From assembly GCF_003095375.1 (NCBI RefSeq), contig NZ_QEHR01000001.1, forward strand, positions 62,001 to 126,000: 64,000 nt of DNA. Direction: 5' to 3'. This DNA comes from Marixanthomonas spongiae. GTDB lineage: Bacteria > Bacteroidota > Bacteroidia > Flavobacteriales > Flavobacteriaceae. This document shows, piece by piece, positions 8,010 to 16,239 of the stretch (positions are counted from its first letter, which is position 1; each line of letters begins with the position of its first letter). The notes under the pieces are model-generated. The model made no database searches, was not told the origin of the DNA, and saw only the letters and a list, made by a program, of their open reading frames with translations. Position numbers and translations under genes: made by a program.

Positions 8010-8795
8010 ATGGATTTAAATTTAAACTTTAAATCGGCCTTGGTTTGCGGCAGTACAGCCGGAATAGGAAAAGCATCTGCCATGGAATTGGCTTCGTTAG
8101 GGACAAGTGTCACTTTAGTAGCCAGAAATGAAGATAAACTGAAAGATGTCGTTTCCCAATTACCAACAGGTGACGGACAACGCCACGATTATATAGTAGC
8201 CGATTTTTCAAACCCCGAAACACTCAAAGAAAAAATTGAAGAAGCTACCAAAGACAAAATTTTCCATATTTTATTAAACAATACCGGTGGCCCAAAAGGC
8301 GGGCCAATTTTTTCTGCCGATACCGAAGAGTTTACCAAAGCCTTCTCACAACACGTTGTCTGCAATCAAATATTGGTACAAGCGGTTGTTCCTGGAATGA
8401 AAAAAGTAGGCTACGGGCGTATTATCAATATTATTTCCACCTCAGTAAAGCAACCTATTGAAGGTTTGGGCGTAAGTAATACCATTCGTGGTGCAGTTGC
8501 CAACTGGAGCAAGACCTTGGCCGGCGAACTGGGTGGTTTTGGCATCACCGTAAACAACGTACTGCCCGGTTTTACCGCTACCGACCGCTTAGACAGTATC
8601 GTAGAAAACGCTGCCAAAAAGAAAGACAGTAGTAAAGAAGAGGCAGCCGAATTTATGAAAAGCATCGTTCCTGCCGGACGTTTTGCCCAACCTGAAGAAA
8701 TCGCCTATGCGGTTGCATTTTTGGCCAGTGAAGCAGCTAGTTACATCAATGGCATTAACTTACCGGTTGATGGCGGCCGGACAAAATCACTCTAA
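8010..8795 (+). CDS. Short-chain dehydrogenase/reductase-like protein with altered catalytic residues
   Basis: SDR fold, 261 residues. The nucleotide-binding motif is CGSTAGIG near residue 13, and NNTGG replaces the usual NNAG. At the position of the YxxxK catalytic pair it reads S156-N-T-I-R160, so both the Tyr and the Lys are replaced. The rest of the fold (VNNVLPGFTATDRL, LASEAASYINGINLPVDGG) is intact. This matches what I recall of the 'BKR_like_SDR_like' subgroup, which lacks the canonical tetrad. A TATATTTA box lies at 7964-7971. It sits 58 bp before the ACMSD gene and may belong to the aminomuconate route. Reaction unknown. Confidence 0.85.
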   Translation: MDLNLNFKSALVCGSTAGIGKASAMELASLGTSVTLVARNEDKLKDVVSQLPTGDGQRHDYIVADFSNPETLKEKIEEATKDKIFHILLNNTGGPKGGPIFSADTEEFTKAFSQHVVCNQILVQAVVPGMKKVGYGRIINIISTSVKQPIEGLGVSNTIRGAVANWSKTLAGELGGFGITVNNVLPGFTATDRLDSIVENAAKKKDSSKEEAAEFMKSIVPAGRFAQPEEIAYAVAFLASEAASYINGINLPVDGGRTKSL

Positions 8796-8853
8796 AAATT
8801 TGTACCTTTAAAAATTGAACTTTTAATTAAACAATGTTGTAGGCTGAAAGAAT

Positions 8854-9936
8854 ATGAAACGAAAACTTCGCATAAACGGACATTCGCACCTGCTTCCTTA
8901 TCCTGAAGAAATTCCAAAATTCATGAAGGACAAGGGAATTTTTTGGGTTGACAAAGATCGCAAATTCATGCTTCAGAAAGATTGGAGCCGGCCCGTGACC
9001 GATTCCAGTTTCTTTTTAAATGAAAAGCTGGAATGGATGGAACGCTACAAAATTGACCACGCGGTGGTTTTAAACCTTTCACAACTCTACGGAAATGGGC
9101 TTCGGGTTGAAGAAATGAAACAGGCTTTGCGGTTTCAGAATGATTTTAACGCAAAAGTACAGCACGAAAATCCGTCGAAATTTACTTGCGGGTTTGTGGT
9201 GCACCCAGGGTTTGTACGCGGCGCCTTATGGGAAATTGAACGGTGTGTGGAAGAATTGGGCTTACAGCTTTTATGCCTGCCTACGCACTATATGGACACC
9301 ATAGGAACGTGGCGCTGTATTTTTGATGAAGAAAATGAACCCATTTTTGAATTGGCGAGTAAATACAATCTCGCTGTTGAAATTCATCCGTACGATGGCG
9401 AAAAGTTCATCAAGCTCGAAAACACCGCGTGGCGGTTCCACCTCATCTGGATGTTGGCCCAATGTGCCGATGCCTATCATTTTTTAACTTTAAACGGCTA
9501 TGCCGATAAATACCCCAACATGCGCACGTGTTTCGCCCACGGCGGGCAATTGGCACAAATTAATTTAGGCCGCCGCATACAAGGTTTTGATGGTCGCCCC
9601 GATCTTTTTGAAGGCAAAGTACATCCGCGAAAGGCTGTTGGGCATAAAAATATCTTTTTTGACACCTTGGTGCACGATACCGGTTCGTTGAAATTACTGG
9701 TTGAAAATCAAAATGCCAAACAAGTATTGATGGGGCTCGACGACCCCTATCCGCTTGGCGAAATGGAAAGTGCCGTACAATCCTCTTATCCCGGTAAAAT
9801 TTTAGATCTGGCCAAAGAACGCGATATTTTAACCCAAGAAGAATGCGATGCTATCTGGGAAGACAATGTAATACAATGGCTTTGCGGCGATGACGAAGCT
9901 GCTAAAAAGAAGCTGGTTAATAGAATTCTTGGCTAA
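8854..9936 (+). CDS. 2-amino-3-carboxymuconate-6-semialdehyde decarboxylase (ACMSD, amidohydrolase family)
   Basis: Zn-dependent amidohydrolase-superfamily decarboxylase of 360 residues. The expected metal ligands are visible: the HSH motif at residues 10-12, His177 in EIHPYD, His229 in CFAHGGQ, and Asp296 in GLDDPYPLGE, whose PYPLGE tail matches the ACMSD family. It would turn ACMS into 2-aminomuconate semialdehyde, the substrate of the aldehyde dehydrogenase at 5293. Its stop overlaps the next start (TAATG). The gene making ACMS, 3-hydroxyanthranilate 3,4-dioxygenase, is not in the window. The N-terminal insertion of about 40 residues before LEWMERY is a family trait in this phylum as far as I know. 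Confidence 0.9.
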   Translation: MKRKLRINGHSHLLPYPEEIPKFMKDKGIFWVDKDRKFMLQKDWSRPVTDSSFFLNEKLEWMERYKIDHAVVLNLSQLYGNGLRVEEMKQALRFQNDFNAKVQHENPSKFTCGFVVHPGFVRGALWEIERCVEELGLQLLCLPTHYMDTIGTWRCIFDEENEPIFELASKYNLAVEIHPYDGEKFIKLENTAWRFHLIWMLAQCADAYHFLTLNGYADKYPNMRTCFAHGGQLAQINLGRRIQGFDGRPDLFEGKVHPRKAVGHKNIFFDTLVHDTGSLKLLVENQNAKQVLMGLDDPYPLGEMESAVQSSYPGKILDLAKERDILTQEECDAIWEDNVIQWLCGDDEAAKKKLVNRILG

Positions 9937-10577
9937 TGGATTTCCTTCCCGAAGAAATAAACACCTACGTAGAAAACCATTCGCAACCCGAACCGGAACT
10001 GCTACAAAAACTAAATAGGGAAACCTGGCAAAAAGTATTGGCACCCCGTATGCTGAGCGGGCATCTGCAAGGAAGGGTGTTAAGTATGCTTTCGAAATTA
10101 ATAAATCCCAAATATATTTTGGAAATTGGGACCTATACCGGCTATTCGGCATTGTGTCTGGCTGAAGGAATGCAAAAAGAAGGTGAATTACACACCATTG
10201 ATATCAATGAAGAATTGCATGATTTTCAAAGGAAATATTTTGATGCTTCCGGTTTTGGAGAGCGGATAATACAACACACCGGAAATGCGTTGGAAATCAT
10301 CCCAAAGCTATCGCAAACTTTCGATTTGGTGTTTATAGACGCCGATAAAAACAACTATCCAAAATACCTCGACATTATTCTTCCGAAGCTACAAAGCGGC
10401 TCGGTTATTTTAAGTGACAATGTGTTATGGAGCGGAAAAGTGGTTGAACCTGTTAAAAAAGACGATGAAGACACAAAAGCACTGCTGGAATACAATACGC
10501 TGCTCAACAACAACCCTAAACTGGAAACAGTGCTGCTTCCCATTCGGGATGGGTTAACGGTGAGCCGGGTAAAATAA
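9936..10577 (+). CDS. Class I SAM-dependent O-methyltransferase (COMT-like)
   Basis: A 213-residue cation-dependent O-methyltransferase of the PF01596 type. Visible motifs are LEIGTYTGYSALCLAEG (motif I), HTIDINEE, FIDADKNNYPKY with the first metal ligand Asp, and LSDNVLWSGKV with the second Asp-Asn pair. Its ATG overlaps the ACMSD stop by one base (TAATG), implying translational coupling. The family methylates vicinal diols and related ortho groups. From context, an ortho-aminophenol of the kynurenine pathway is a possible substrate, but this is inference only. Confidence 0.88.
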   Translation: MDFLPEEINTYVENHSQPEPELLQKLNRETWQKVLAPRMLSGHLQGRVLSMLSKLINPKYILEIGTYTGYSALCLAEGMQKEGELHTIDINEELHDFQRKYFDASGFGERIIQHTGNALEIIPKLSQTFDLVFIDADKNNYPKYLDIILPKLQSGSVILSDNVLWSGKVVEPVKKDDEDTKALLEYNTLLNNNPKLETVLLPIRDGLTVSRVK

Positions 10578-10730
10578 AATGACAAAACATACTTGAAATA
10601 CGACATAAGAAGTAATGACGTATGACTTTTTCATTTCTACGGAATATTAATTTTACAAATATTTTGTCATATTTCCTACGTGATTCAGTCCTAAGTCTAA
10701 TTTAGGCCTATACGTATAAATATCAAACAA

Positions 10731-10760
10731 AAAAGGTTCAGAAAAACTTCCGAACCTTTT
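10731..10760. terminator. Bidirectional hairpin terminator
   Basis: Arms AAAAGGTTC and GAACCTTTT (9 bp, 12-base loop) with A- and T-runs on the two sides. It lies between the convergent O-methyltransferase and subtilase genes and can serve both. Confidence 0.8.
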
Positions 10761-10778
10761 GTTATATTAAACTGAATT

Positions 10779-12293
10779 TTACTGCACAGCTTGCAACGCA
10801 TCGATATTTCCGTAACCTTTGGTGCTGTCTTTATTGGGATAGAACTCGGAGCTCTGACGCATTCTGTTCAACACTTGGCTTCTGCTCCAGTTAGGGTAAC
10901 GTGCCCAAACCAAGGCTGCAATCCCAGCTGTGGTCGCCGTAGCCACTGAGGAACCGCCCACATAATCGGTGTTGCCATTATAAAAGCCCAATACCGTTCC
11001 GGTACGGCTGTTGTCGCTATCACGCTCCATAATAATGGTAAACTCTATTTCGCTGCCGTCGTGGCAGGTATCGCATTGTTGATAGGTGCCATCGTCGGTT
11101 ATTCCGGTTACGGCAACGGTTTCGCTCATGCTGGCTGGAAAAATTACCGGATACCAATTGGTAAAATCCAAAGACGTCCCACCGGCTGCAAAAATCAATT
11201 TCCCCTTGCTATGCGCATAACGCACGGCATCTTTTACGTTGTTGATGGACCACGGATACCCAATGGACATTGAGATTATTTTTACGTCGCTCCGGTTTGC
11301 CAATTGGCGCAGTGCATTTTTAACGCCCTTGCGTTCGTGGTAATCGTTCAACAGCACATCTTCAGTAGCGCGGTAGGATACCAAATTGCAATTGTAAGCC
11401 ACCCCAACCGGTAAGTTATTGTTGTTTCTGGGTGAAGCAATGGTCGCGCCCATGCTGGTTCCGTGGCCGCATTTGTCGTGTGGGCCATCGTAATTGTTGC
11501 TCCACCACCAAGGCGAATCGATAAACGTACCGTATTTTTGAATGCTGCGTCCATTGCTGTAGCCATCGTTAAAGTTGCTTCCTAAAAGGGGTTGACTTTG
11601 GGATACCCCAGTATCGATCAAACCTACCGTGACACCGGCACCGGTGCTATAAGCCCAAGCTTGCTCAATATTGTGTTCGTCATACGTCCAGCTTACCAAC
11701 GATCCCGGTGCAATGGTGCGGTAATCATTGCTGTTCAAGGTTTTGCCGTCTTTGCCACAGCCGCTTGAGGAGCGGTTTTGCGGATATTGCTCACTGTAAA
11801 AAAAGGAGTAGGCGTTCGGTTCCATGTACCTTATATCATCCCGTTTTCTTAATTCGGTAATGGTTTTTAAGGATTTTACCTGTACATCGATCACGTTCAA
11901 GATTTCGTCATCTTCAAAAAGGGTCTCGTTGCGAGAGGTGTTTTCCAGTTTTATTATTTCTGAAACTATGGTATTCTTGGATTGGGTAAGGCGCGCATTT
12001 TTCTTTGCACTGAAACTTTCGCCCTTTTTGCCATATCCAATGGTCAAAATACCGCTTCCATGCACCGTGGCACTCCACAGCACCTGATCGGAAGTTTTAT
12101 CCCAACTGAAATCGCCCGTACGGCGCAGTTGCTCGTCAATGATTTTGTTTATTTGGGGGATGGTCAACAATTCTTGTGAAGTTTCCGAAGTAAGGTCGGT
12201 TTCATGTGTTTCTTCTGTAAGGGGATTGTCTTGGGTACAGCCTATTACAATAAGTGCAAGTAAGGCCATTACCGCGAGTTGTAATTTTCTCAT
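10779..12293 (-). CDS. Subtilisin-family (S8) serine protease, lipoprotein
   Basis: A 504-residue protein with a lipoprotein signal (MRKLQLAVMALLALIVIGC, lipobox IGC), so it is probably membrane-anchored. A pro-region of about 200 residues precedes the S8 domain. The catalytic triad is Asp227 in GLIDTG, His277 in CGHGTS and Ser449 in GGSSVAT. The oxyanion-hole Asn normally found in an AAGN-type motif appears to be Gly372 (FAAGGTS), and the Ser motif deviates from GTSMATP. No T9SS C-terminal domain is seen. It is downstream of a PAP2 gene on the same strand, 65 bp apart. Confidence 0.9.
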   Translation of the reverse strand: MRKLQLAVMALLALIVIGCTQDNPLTEETHETDLTSETSQELLTIPQINKIIDEQLRRTGDFSWDKTSDQVLWSATVHGSGILTIGYGKKGESFSAKKNARLTQSKNTIVSEIIKLENTSRNETLFEDDEILNVIDVQVKSLKTITELRKRDDIRYMEPNAYSFFYSEQYPQNRSSSGCGKDGKTLNSNDYRTIAPGSLVSWTYDEHNIEQAWAYSTGAGVTVGLIDTGVSQSQPLLGSNFNDGYSNGRSIQKYGTFIDSPWWWSNNYDGPHDKCGHGTSMGATIASPRNNNNLPVGVAYNCNLVSYRATEDVLLNDYHERKGVKNALRQLANRSDVKIISMSIGYPWSINNVKDAVRYAHSKGKLIFAAGGTSLDFTNWYPVIFPASMSETVAVTGITDDGTYQQCDTCHDGSEIEFTIIMERDSDNSRTGTVLGFYNGNTDYVGGSSVATATTAGIAALVWARYPNWSRSQVLNRMRQSSEFYPNKDSTKGYGNIDALQAVQ

Positions 12294-12358
12294 AGGTTTG
12301 ATGGTTTGGTTAATAATCCATCAAGATACGAAAAAATATGAGTTGAAAAAGCAGGTTT

Positions 12359-12937
12359 TTATGCTAAATCTTTGACTTTTAACCTATCGTGTCGCAGGGT
12401 TTTTTTACAGAGCAGGTAAAACAGAATTGCAAAAACAGTCCCTACCAAAGCGCCTACAAAGATATCACTTGGGTAATGAACACCCACAAAAATCCTACTG
12501 GTCACAAAAAGCAAGGGCCACAAATAAGCAAAATAGATCCATTTTGTTTTTTCTTTTAGAGCAAGCACCACAAAAGTGGTTATGGAAAAACTGGAAGAAG
12601 CATGGCCGGAGAAAAAGCTGTAATTGGTGGGTTTTTGAAGAATGCGTATCACTTCAGATAATGCTTCTACATTGTTAGGCCGCAACCTGGCTACAAAATC
12701 TTTTACCAAGCCGGTACACAATATCGTAATGCCGAAGGTAAGCAACAGGAAAAAAAGGATGGTTCCGCCACGTTTCCATTTAAAATAATAAAAAATAAGA
12801 ATGAAAAACAACAAAAACAACGGGATCCATGTTTCTATTTGGGTAACGATAATCCAGAACCCGTCAAACCGTTCTATGCCCAGCGAATTAAGGTAAATGA
12901 ACAGTTCCCTGTCCCATTGCTTTAGGGTTTCGAGCAT
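12359..12937 (-). CDS. PAP2-family membrane phosphatase
   Basis: A 192-residue integral membrane protein with about five hydrophobic segments. All three acid-phosphatase motifs are present: K79-x6-R86P87, S110-G-H112, and S147R148-x5-H154-x3-D158. Such enzymes dephosphorylate lipids, for example undecaprenyl pyrophosphate or phosphatidylglycerol phosphate; which one cannot be told. Its ATG overlaps the tatA stop by one base (TAATG), so the two are translationally coupled. Confidence 0.92.
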   Translation of the reverse strand: MLETLKQWDRELFIYLNSLGIERFDGFWIIVTQIETWIPLFLLFFILIFYYFKWKRGGTILFFLLLTFGITILCTGLVKDFVARLRPNNVEALSEVIRILQKPTNYSFFSGHASSSFSITTFVVLALKEKTKWIYFAYLWPLLFVTSRIFVGVHYPSDIFVGALVGTVFAILFYLLCKKTLRHDRLKVKDLA

Positions 12938-13224
12938 TAAAATCTACGTTTAATGGGGCCGGTTACTTCTTCTACATCTTCTTTTACCTTATCTATTTCT
13001 TGGCGTACATCTTTTGTAATGTCCACATCGATGCCCTGTTTTTCGGCACTTTTGGTTATTTCGCTTTTAATATCGTTGGTGGCGTCTTTAAGCTGGCGCA
13101 TGCCTTTCCCTAAGCCGCGTGCTATTTCGGGCACCTTATCGGCACCGAAAACCAACAGTACGATAAACAGTATAAATACGATTTCGGTACCGCTTATGAA
13201 TAAAAAAATTGCCGTTGCATACAT
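12937..13224 (-). CDS. tatA: Sec-independent (Tat) translocase subunit TatA/TatE
   Basis: A 95-residue protein with one N-terminal membrane helix (about residues 10-26), the FGADKVPEIARGLGKG hinge and amphipathic helix, and a charged C-terminal tail. This is the TatA architecture; Bacteroidota often have several TatA paralogs. No tatC is near. It is first in the tatA-PAP2-subtilase run. Confidence 0.93.
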   Translation of the reverse strand: MYATAIFLFISGTEIVFILFIVLLVFGADKVPEIARGLGKGMRQLKDATNDIKSEITKSAEKQGIDVDITKDVRQEIDKVKEDVEEVTGPIKRRF

Positions 13225-13259
13225 ACTGCAAATATAAACAAGAATATTGTGCTATACGA

Positions 13260-13288
13260 AAAAGCCCCGTTAAAACAACGAGGCTTTT
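13260..13288. terminator. Hairpin terminator between M1 peptidase and tatA
   Basis: Arms AAAAGCCCCGTT and AACGAGGCTTTT (one C/A mismatch, 5-base loop) with an A-run and T-run at the ends. It follows the M1 peptidase stop on the minus strand. Confidence 0.75.
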
Positions 13289-13311
13289 GATTGTAAATAT
13301 TTCAGAAAAGA

Positions 13312-15618
13312 TTATTCTTTCACTTTGTTTTTAAATTTATCAAACTCACCCAGCTTTTTACGTTTGGGCCAAGTATTGTTTTCTGTATCGATATCAGCGG
13401 TTTCTTCATCTGGATCAACCACTATCTTTGTGATTTCTTTATCTGAAGCAATCACTTTCCCAATTTCCTTATCATTGTGCCTCCAAATTTGAGCGGGATA
13501 TTTTACACGTTCGGTGCTTCCGTCGCTGTAGGTATATTCGGCAATGATGGGCATTGGGATGCCGCCAGGTTTTTCGAAGGTTATTTCGTAAAAATAGTTG
13601 GGTTTCTTTAAGTTCGCCCGTTGTTCTGGCGTGAGGTTGTCCATAATATATTCCTGAAGGGTGGACACATCATCCAAGGTAGCATTTTTCATACTGGCTT
13701 CATAATCGTCGCTACCTTCTTCTACCATATACACCAATGGTGGCAAGTCGCTTTCTTTAATACCGCGGGCTTCTACCATTTCCCTTACTTCTTTGTTCAT
13801 TTTTGAGGTTACATAGAAGCGTTTTACATCTTTTACCCCAATATCGGTGTATTCGGTACTGTAAAACCAAGCTCTCCAATACCAATCAAGATCAACGGCC
13901 GAAGCGTCTTCCATTGTCCTGAAGAAATCTTCCGGGGTGGGATGCTTGAACTTCCAGCGATTGGCATAGGTTTTAAAAGCATAATCAAACAGTTCACGGC
14001 CCATTACTGTTTCGCGCAAAATGTTCAACGCCGTGGCCGGTTTTGCATAGGCATTGGCCCCAAAGTTATAGGTATTCAGCCCCTTCGTCATAATTGGCGC
14101 AAGGTAGTCTTGGTCACCAGACATATAGTTCACTATTTTTTTGGCAGGGCCTCGTCGTGAGGGGTATTTTTTATTTGGCGCAATTGCTTCGGGATGCCAC
14201 TCTCCAAAGTCTTGTTCTGCCACATATTGTACAAAGGTGTTAAGACCTTCGTCCATCCACGTCCATTGCCGTTCATCACTGTTTACGATCATAGGGAAGT
14301 AGTTGTGCCCAACTTCGTGTATTATTACCGAAATCATTCCATATTTAGTACGCTCGCTATAGTTTCCATCTTCATCTGGGCGGCCATAGTTCCAGCAAAT
14401 CATAGGGTATTCCATTCCTTGGTTTTTGGCGTGTACCGAAATGGCCTTGGGATAAGGGTAATCGAACGTCATACGCGTGTACGTCTTTAAGGTGCTGGCT
14501 ACTGCTTTTGTGGAATATTCTTCCCAAAGTGGGTTTCCTTCCGGCGGATACAAAGAAACAGCCATAACATCCTCGCCGTTTTCTTGTTTAACGGCCATCA
14601 TGTCCCAGATATAACGCCTTGAGGTGGCAAAAGCATAGTCCCGAACGTTTTCAGCCTTGAATTTCCAAGTCTTTTTGTTTTTTGCAAATCCTTTGGAAGC
14701 GTTTTCAGCTTCTTCTTCGGTTACGATGATCACCGGCTTATCGTACGATTTTTTCGCTTTTTCGTAGCGGCTCATCATTTCTTTGGTAAATACTTCCTTT
14801 CTGTTTTGAAGGGTTCCTGTTGCATCCAAAATATGGTCGGCAGGAACGGTAATGTTCACTTCAAAATCACCAAAAGGCAACGCAAATTCATCACGGCCCC
14901 AAAACTGACTGTTCTGCCAGCCTTCCACATCATTGTAAACGGCCATGCGTGGATAGAACTGGGCAATAACGTACCCGCGGTTACCATCGTCGAATACTTC
15001 ATAACCGCTTCGCGCCCGGTCTATGGTATGGTCTGGGATGTTGTACCACCAAGCAATGGAAAAGGTAAAATCATCACCCGGTTCAAGATGTTCGGGCATT
15101 TCTACCCGCATCATGGTACGGTTGATGGTGTATGGAAGGTTATTCCCTTTTTTATCCTTAACGGCCTGTATGTTAAAACCACCGTCAAAGGCCGCTCCCA
15201 TATGCTTTTGCACAAACGACCCGGCCATATCGGCAGGTGCCGTGCTGCTGGATTCGATCAATGGTGATTTTGAGTCTTTGGCCCTAACGTTTTGATCTAA
15301 TTGTACCCAAAGGTACTCCAGAACGTCGGGTGAATTGTTGGTATAGGTAATGGTTTCGTTTCCGGTTATTTTGGCATTCACATCGTCGAGCACAATATCC
15401 ATTTTATAATCGGCCCGCTGTTGGTAGTATTTTGGACCGGGGGCACCACTGGCACTCCGGTACTGGTTGGGCGTAGAAAACTCTTCGTACAATTGCTTAA
15501 AACGGTTGTTATTGGTGTGGCCTGGCTTACGCTCCTCACCACTGTTTTGTTCCTGCGCATAGCTCATTCCCGCAAAAAGGAACAAGACGGCCAAGGAAAG
15601 GCATTTAAGTAGTTTCAT
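13312..15618 (-). CDS. M1-family zinc metallopeptidase
   Basis: A 768-residue exported aminopeptidase-type protein with a signal peptide (MKLLKCLSLAVLFLFAGMSYAQ). The zinc site is complete: H434-E-V-G-H438, then Glu457 in WMDEGLNTF, the HExxH-x18-E pattern. An N-terminal beta-domain precedes the thermolysin-like core, and about 170 residues follow. NQGMEYPM corresponds to the substrate-binding GxMEN-type loop and is unusual in reading GMEYP. It ends a run of four minus-strand genes with DUF6702 and two CarboxypepD_reg-like proteins. Confidence 0.93.
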   Translation of the reverse strand: MKLLKCLSLAVLFLFAGMSYAQEQNSGEERKPGHTNNNRFKQLYEEFSTPNQYRSASGAPGPKYYQQRADYKMDIVLDDVNAKITGNETITYTNNSPDVLEYLWVQLDQNVRAKDSKSPLIESSSTAPADMAGSFVQKHMGAAFDGGFNIQAVKDKKGNNLPYTINRTMMRVEMPEHLEPGDDFTFSIAWWYNIPDHTIDRARSGYEVFDDGNRGYVIAQFYPRMAVYNDVEGWQNSQFWGRDEFALPFGDFEVNITVPADHILDATGTLQNRKEVFTKEMMSRYEKAKKSYDKPVIIVTEEEAENASKGFAKNKKTWKFKAENVRDYAFATSRRYIWDMMAVKQENGEDVMAVSLYPPEGNPLWEEYSTKAVASTLKTYTRMTFDYPYPKAISVHAKNQGMEYPMICWNYGRPDEDGNYSERTKYGMISVIIHEVGHNYFPMIVNSDERQWTWMDEGLNTFVQYVAEQDFGEWHPEAIAPNKKYPSRRGPAKKIVNYMSGDQDYLAPIMTKGLNTYNFGANAYAKPATALNILRETVMGRELFDYAFKTYANRWKFKHPTPEDFFRTMEDASAVDLDWYWRAWFYSTEYTDIGVKDVKRFYVTSKMNKEVREMVEARGIKESDLPPLVYMVEEGSDDYEASMKNATLDDVSTLQEYIMDNLTPEQRANLKKPNYFYEITFEKPGGIPMPIIAEYTYSDGSTERVKYPAQIWRHNDKEIGKVIASDKEITKIVVDPDEETADIDTENNTWPKRKKLGEFDKFKNKVKE

Positions 15619-15681
15619 AATCTGTTTTTCTGAAATTTAAAAAGGTTAAATGTAATTTTATCTAATTGAATGAAAATTGGT

Positions 15682-16188
15682 TCAGTCGAAGTTTAACATA
15701 TCTTTAGGATTATCGATGTCCAAAATAAAACTTCTTCGCGTTTCCGGAGTTTTTATGTGAATAATATTTTGTTGTTCGGTAAAAAGGTCCATCAACACTT
15801 TATTTTCAATTTCAATGGAATGTAAGGGTTCAACATCCGTAATTTCTATATATACATGCACAATATCAACATCGTATTCCCGCCCAATATACTTCAGTGT
15901 CGCAGGTTTTCCGTTCACTTTTATCTTCAATTTTTGAAAGAGATATCTTTTAAGATACTCAATATCTTTTTCCGTTTCTTTGGCGGTCGCAATGGAAATG
16001 GAAGGGTCGTACCGTTTTTGAAGCACGTTTTCTATATCATCTATAAAAATTCTTGTAATGATTTGAACAGACTTCTTTTGCGGCACATACTCCATATTGG
16101 TCGTGCTCACATAAAACTTATGCGCTGGTGCTGAAGCGGTCATTAAAGGAAATAGGACCGCAAGGATTACTAAATTCAAAAACTTCAT
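15682..16188 (-). CDS. DUF6702-family exported protein
   Basis: About 168 residues if started at the Met of MKFLNLVIL (16188); an upstream ATG at 16206 would add six residues but spoil the signal peptide. The signal (MKFLNLVILAVLFPLMTASA) is followed by HKFYVSTTNMEY and a repeat-like beta region with IDDIENVL. These fit DUF6702, a Bacteroidota family usually encoded beside an M1 peptidase, as here (63 bp apart). Function unknown; likely periplasmic or surface. Confidence 0.8.
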   Translation of the reverse strand: MKFLNLVILAVLFPLMTASAPAHKFYVSTTNMEYVPQKKSVQIITRIFIDDIENVLQKRYDPSISIATAKETEKDIEYLKRYLFQKLKIKVNGKPATLKYIGREYDVDIVHVYIEITDVEPLHSIEIENKVLMDLFTEQQNIIHIKTPETRRSFILDIDNPKDMLNFD

Positions 16189-16239
16189 ATAATCAATGTG
16201 TGTCAATAGGTCGCAAGGTATGCTGAAATGTTACAACAA

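Noticed and set aside
14806-15267. 153-codon open frame on the plus strand
   Set aside because: Antisense to the M1 peptidase, whose catalytic motifs are clear.
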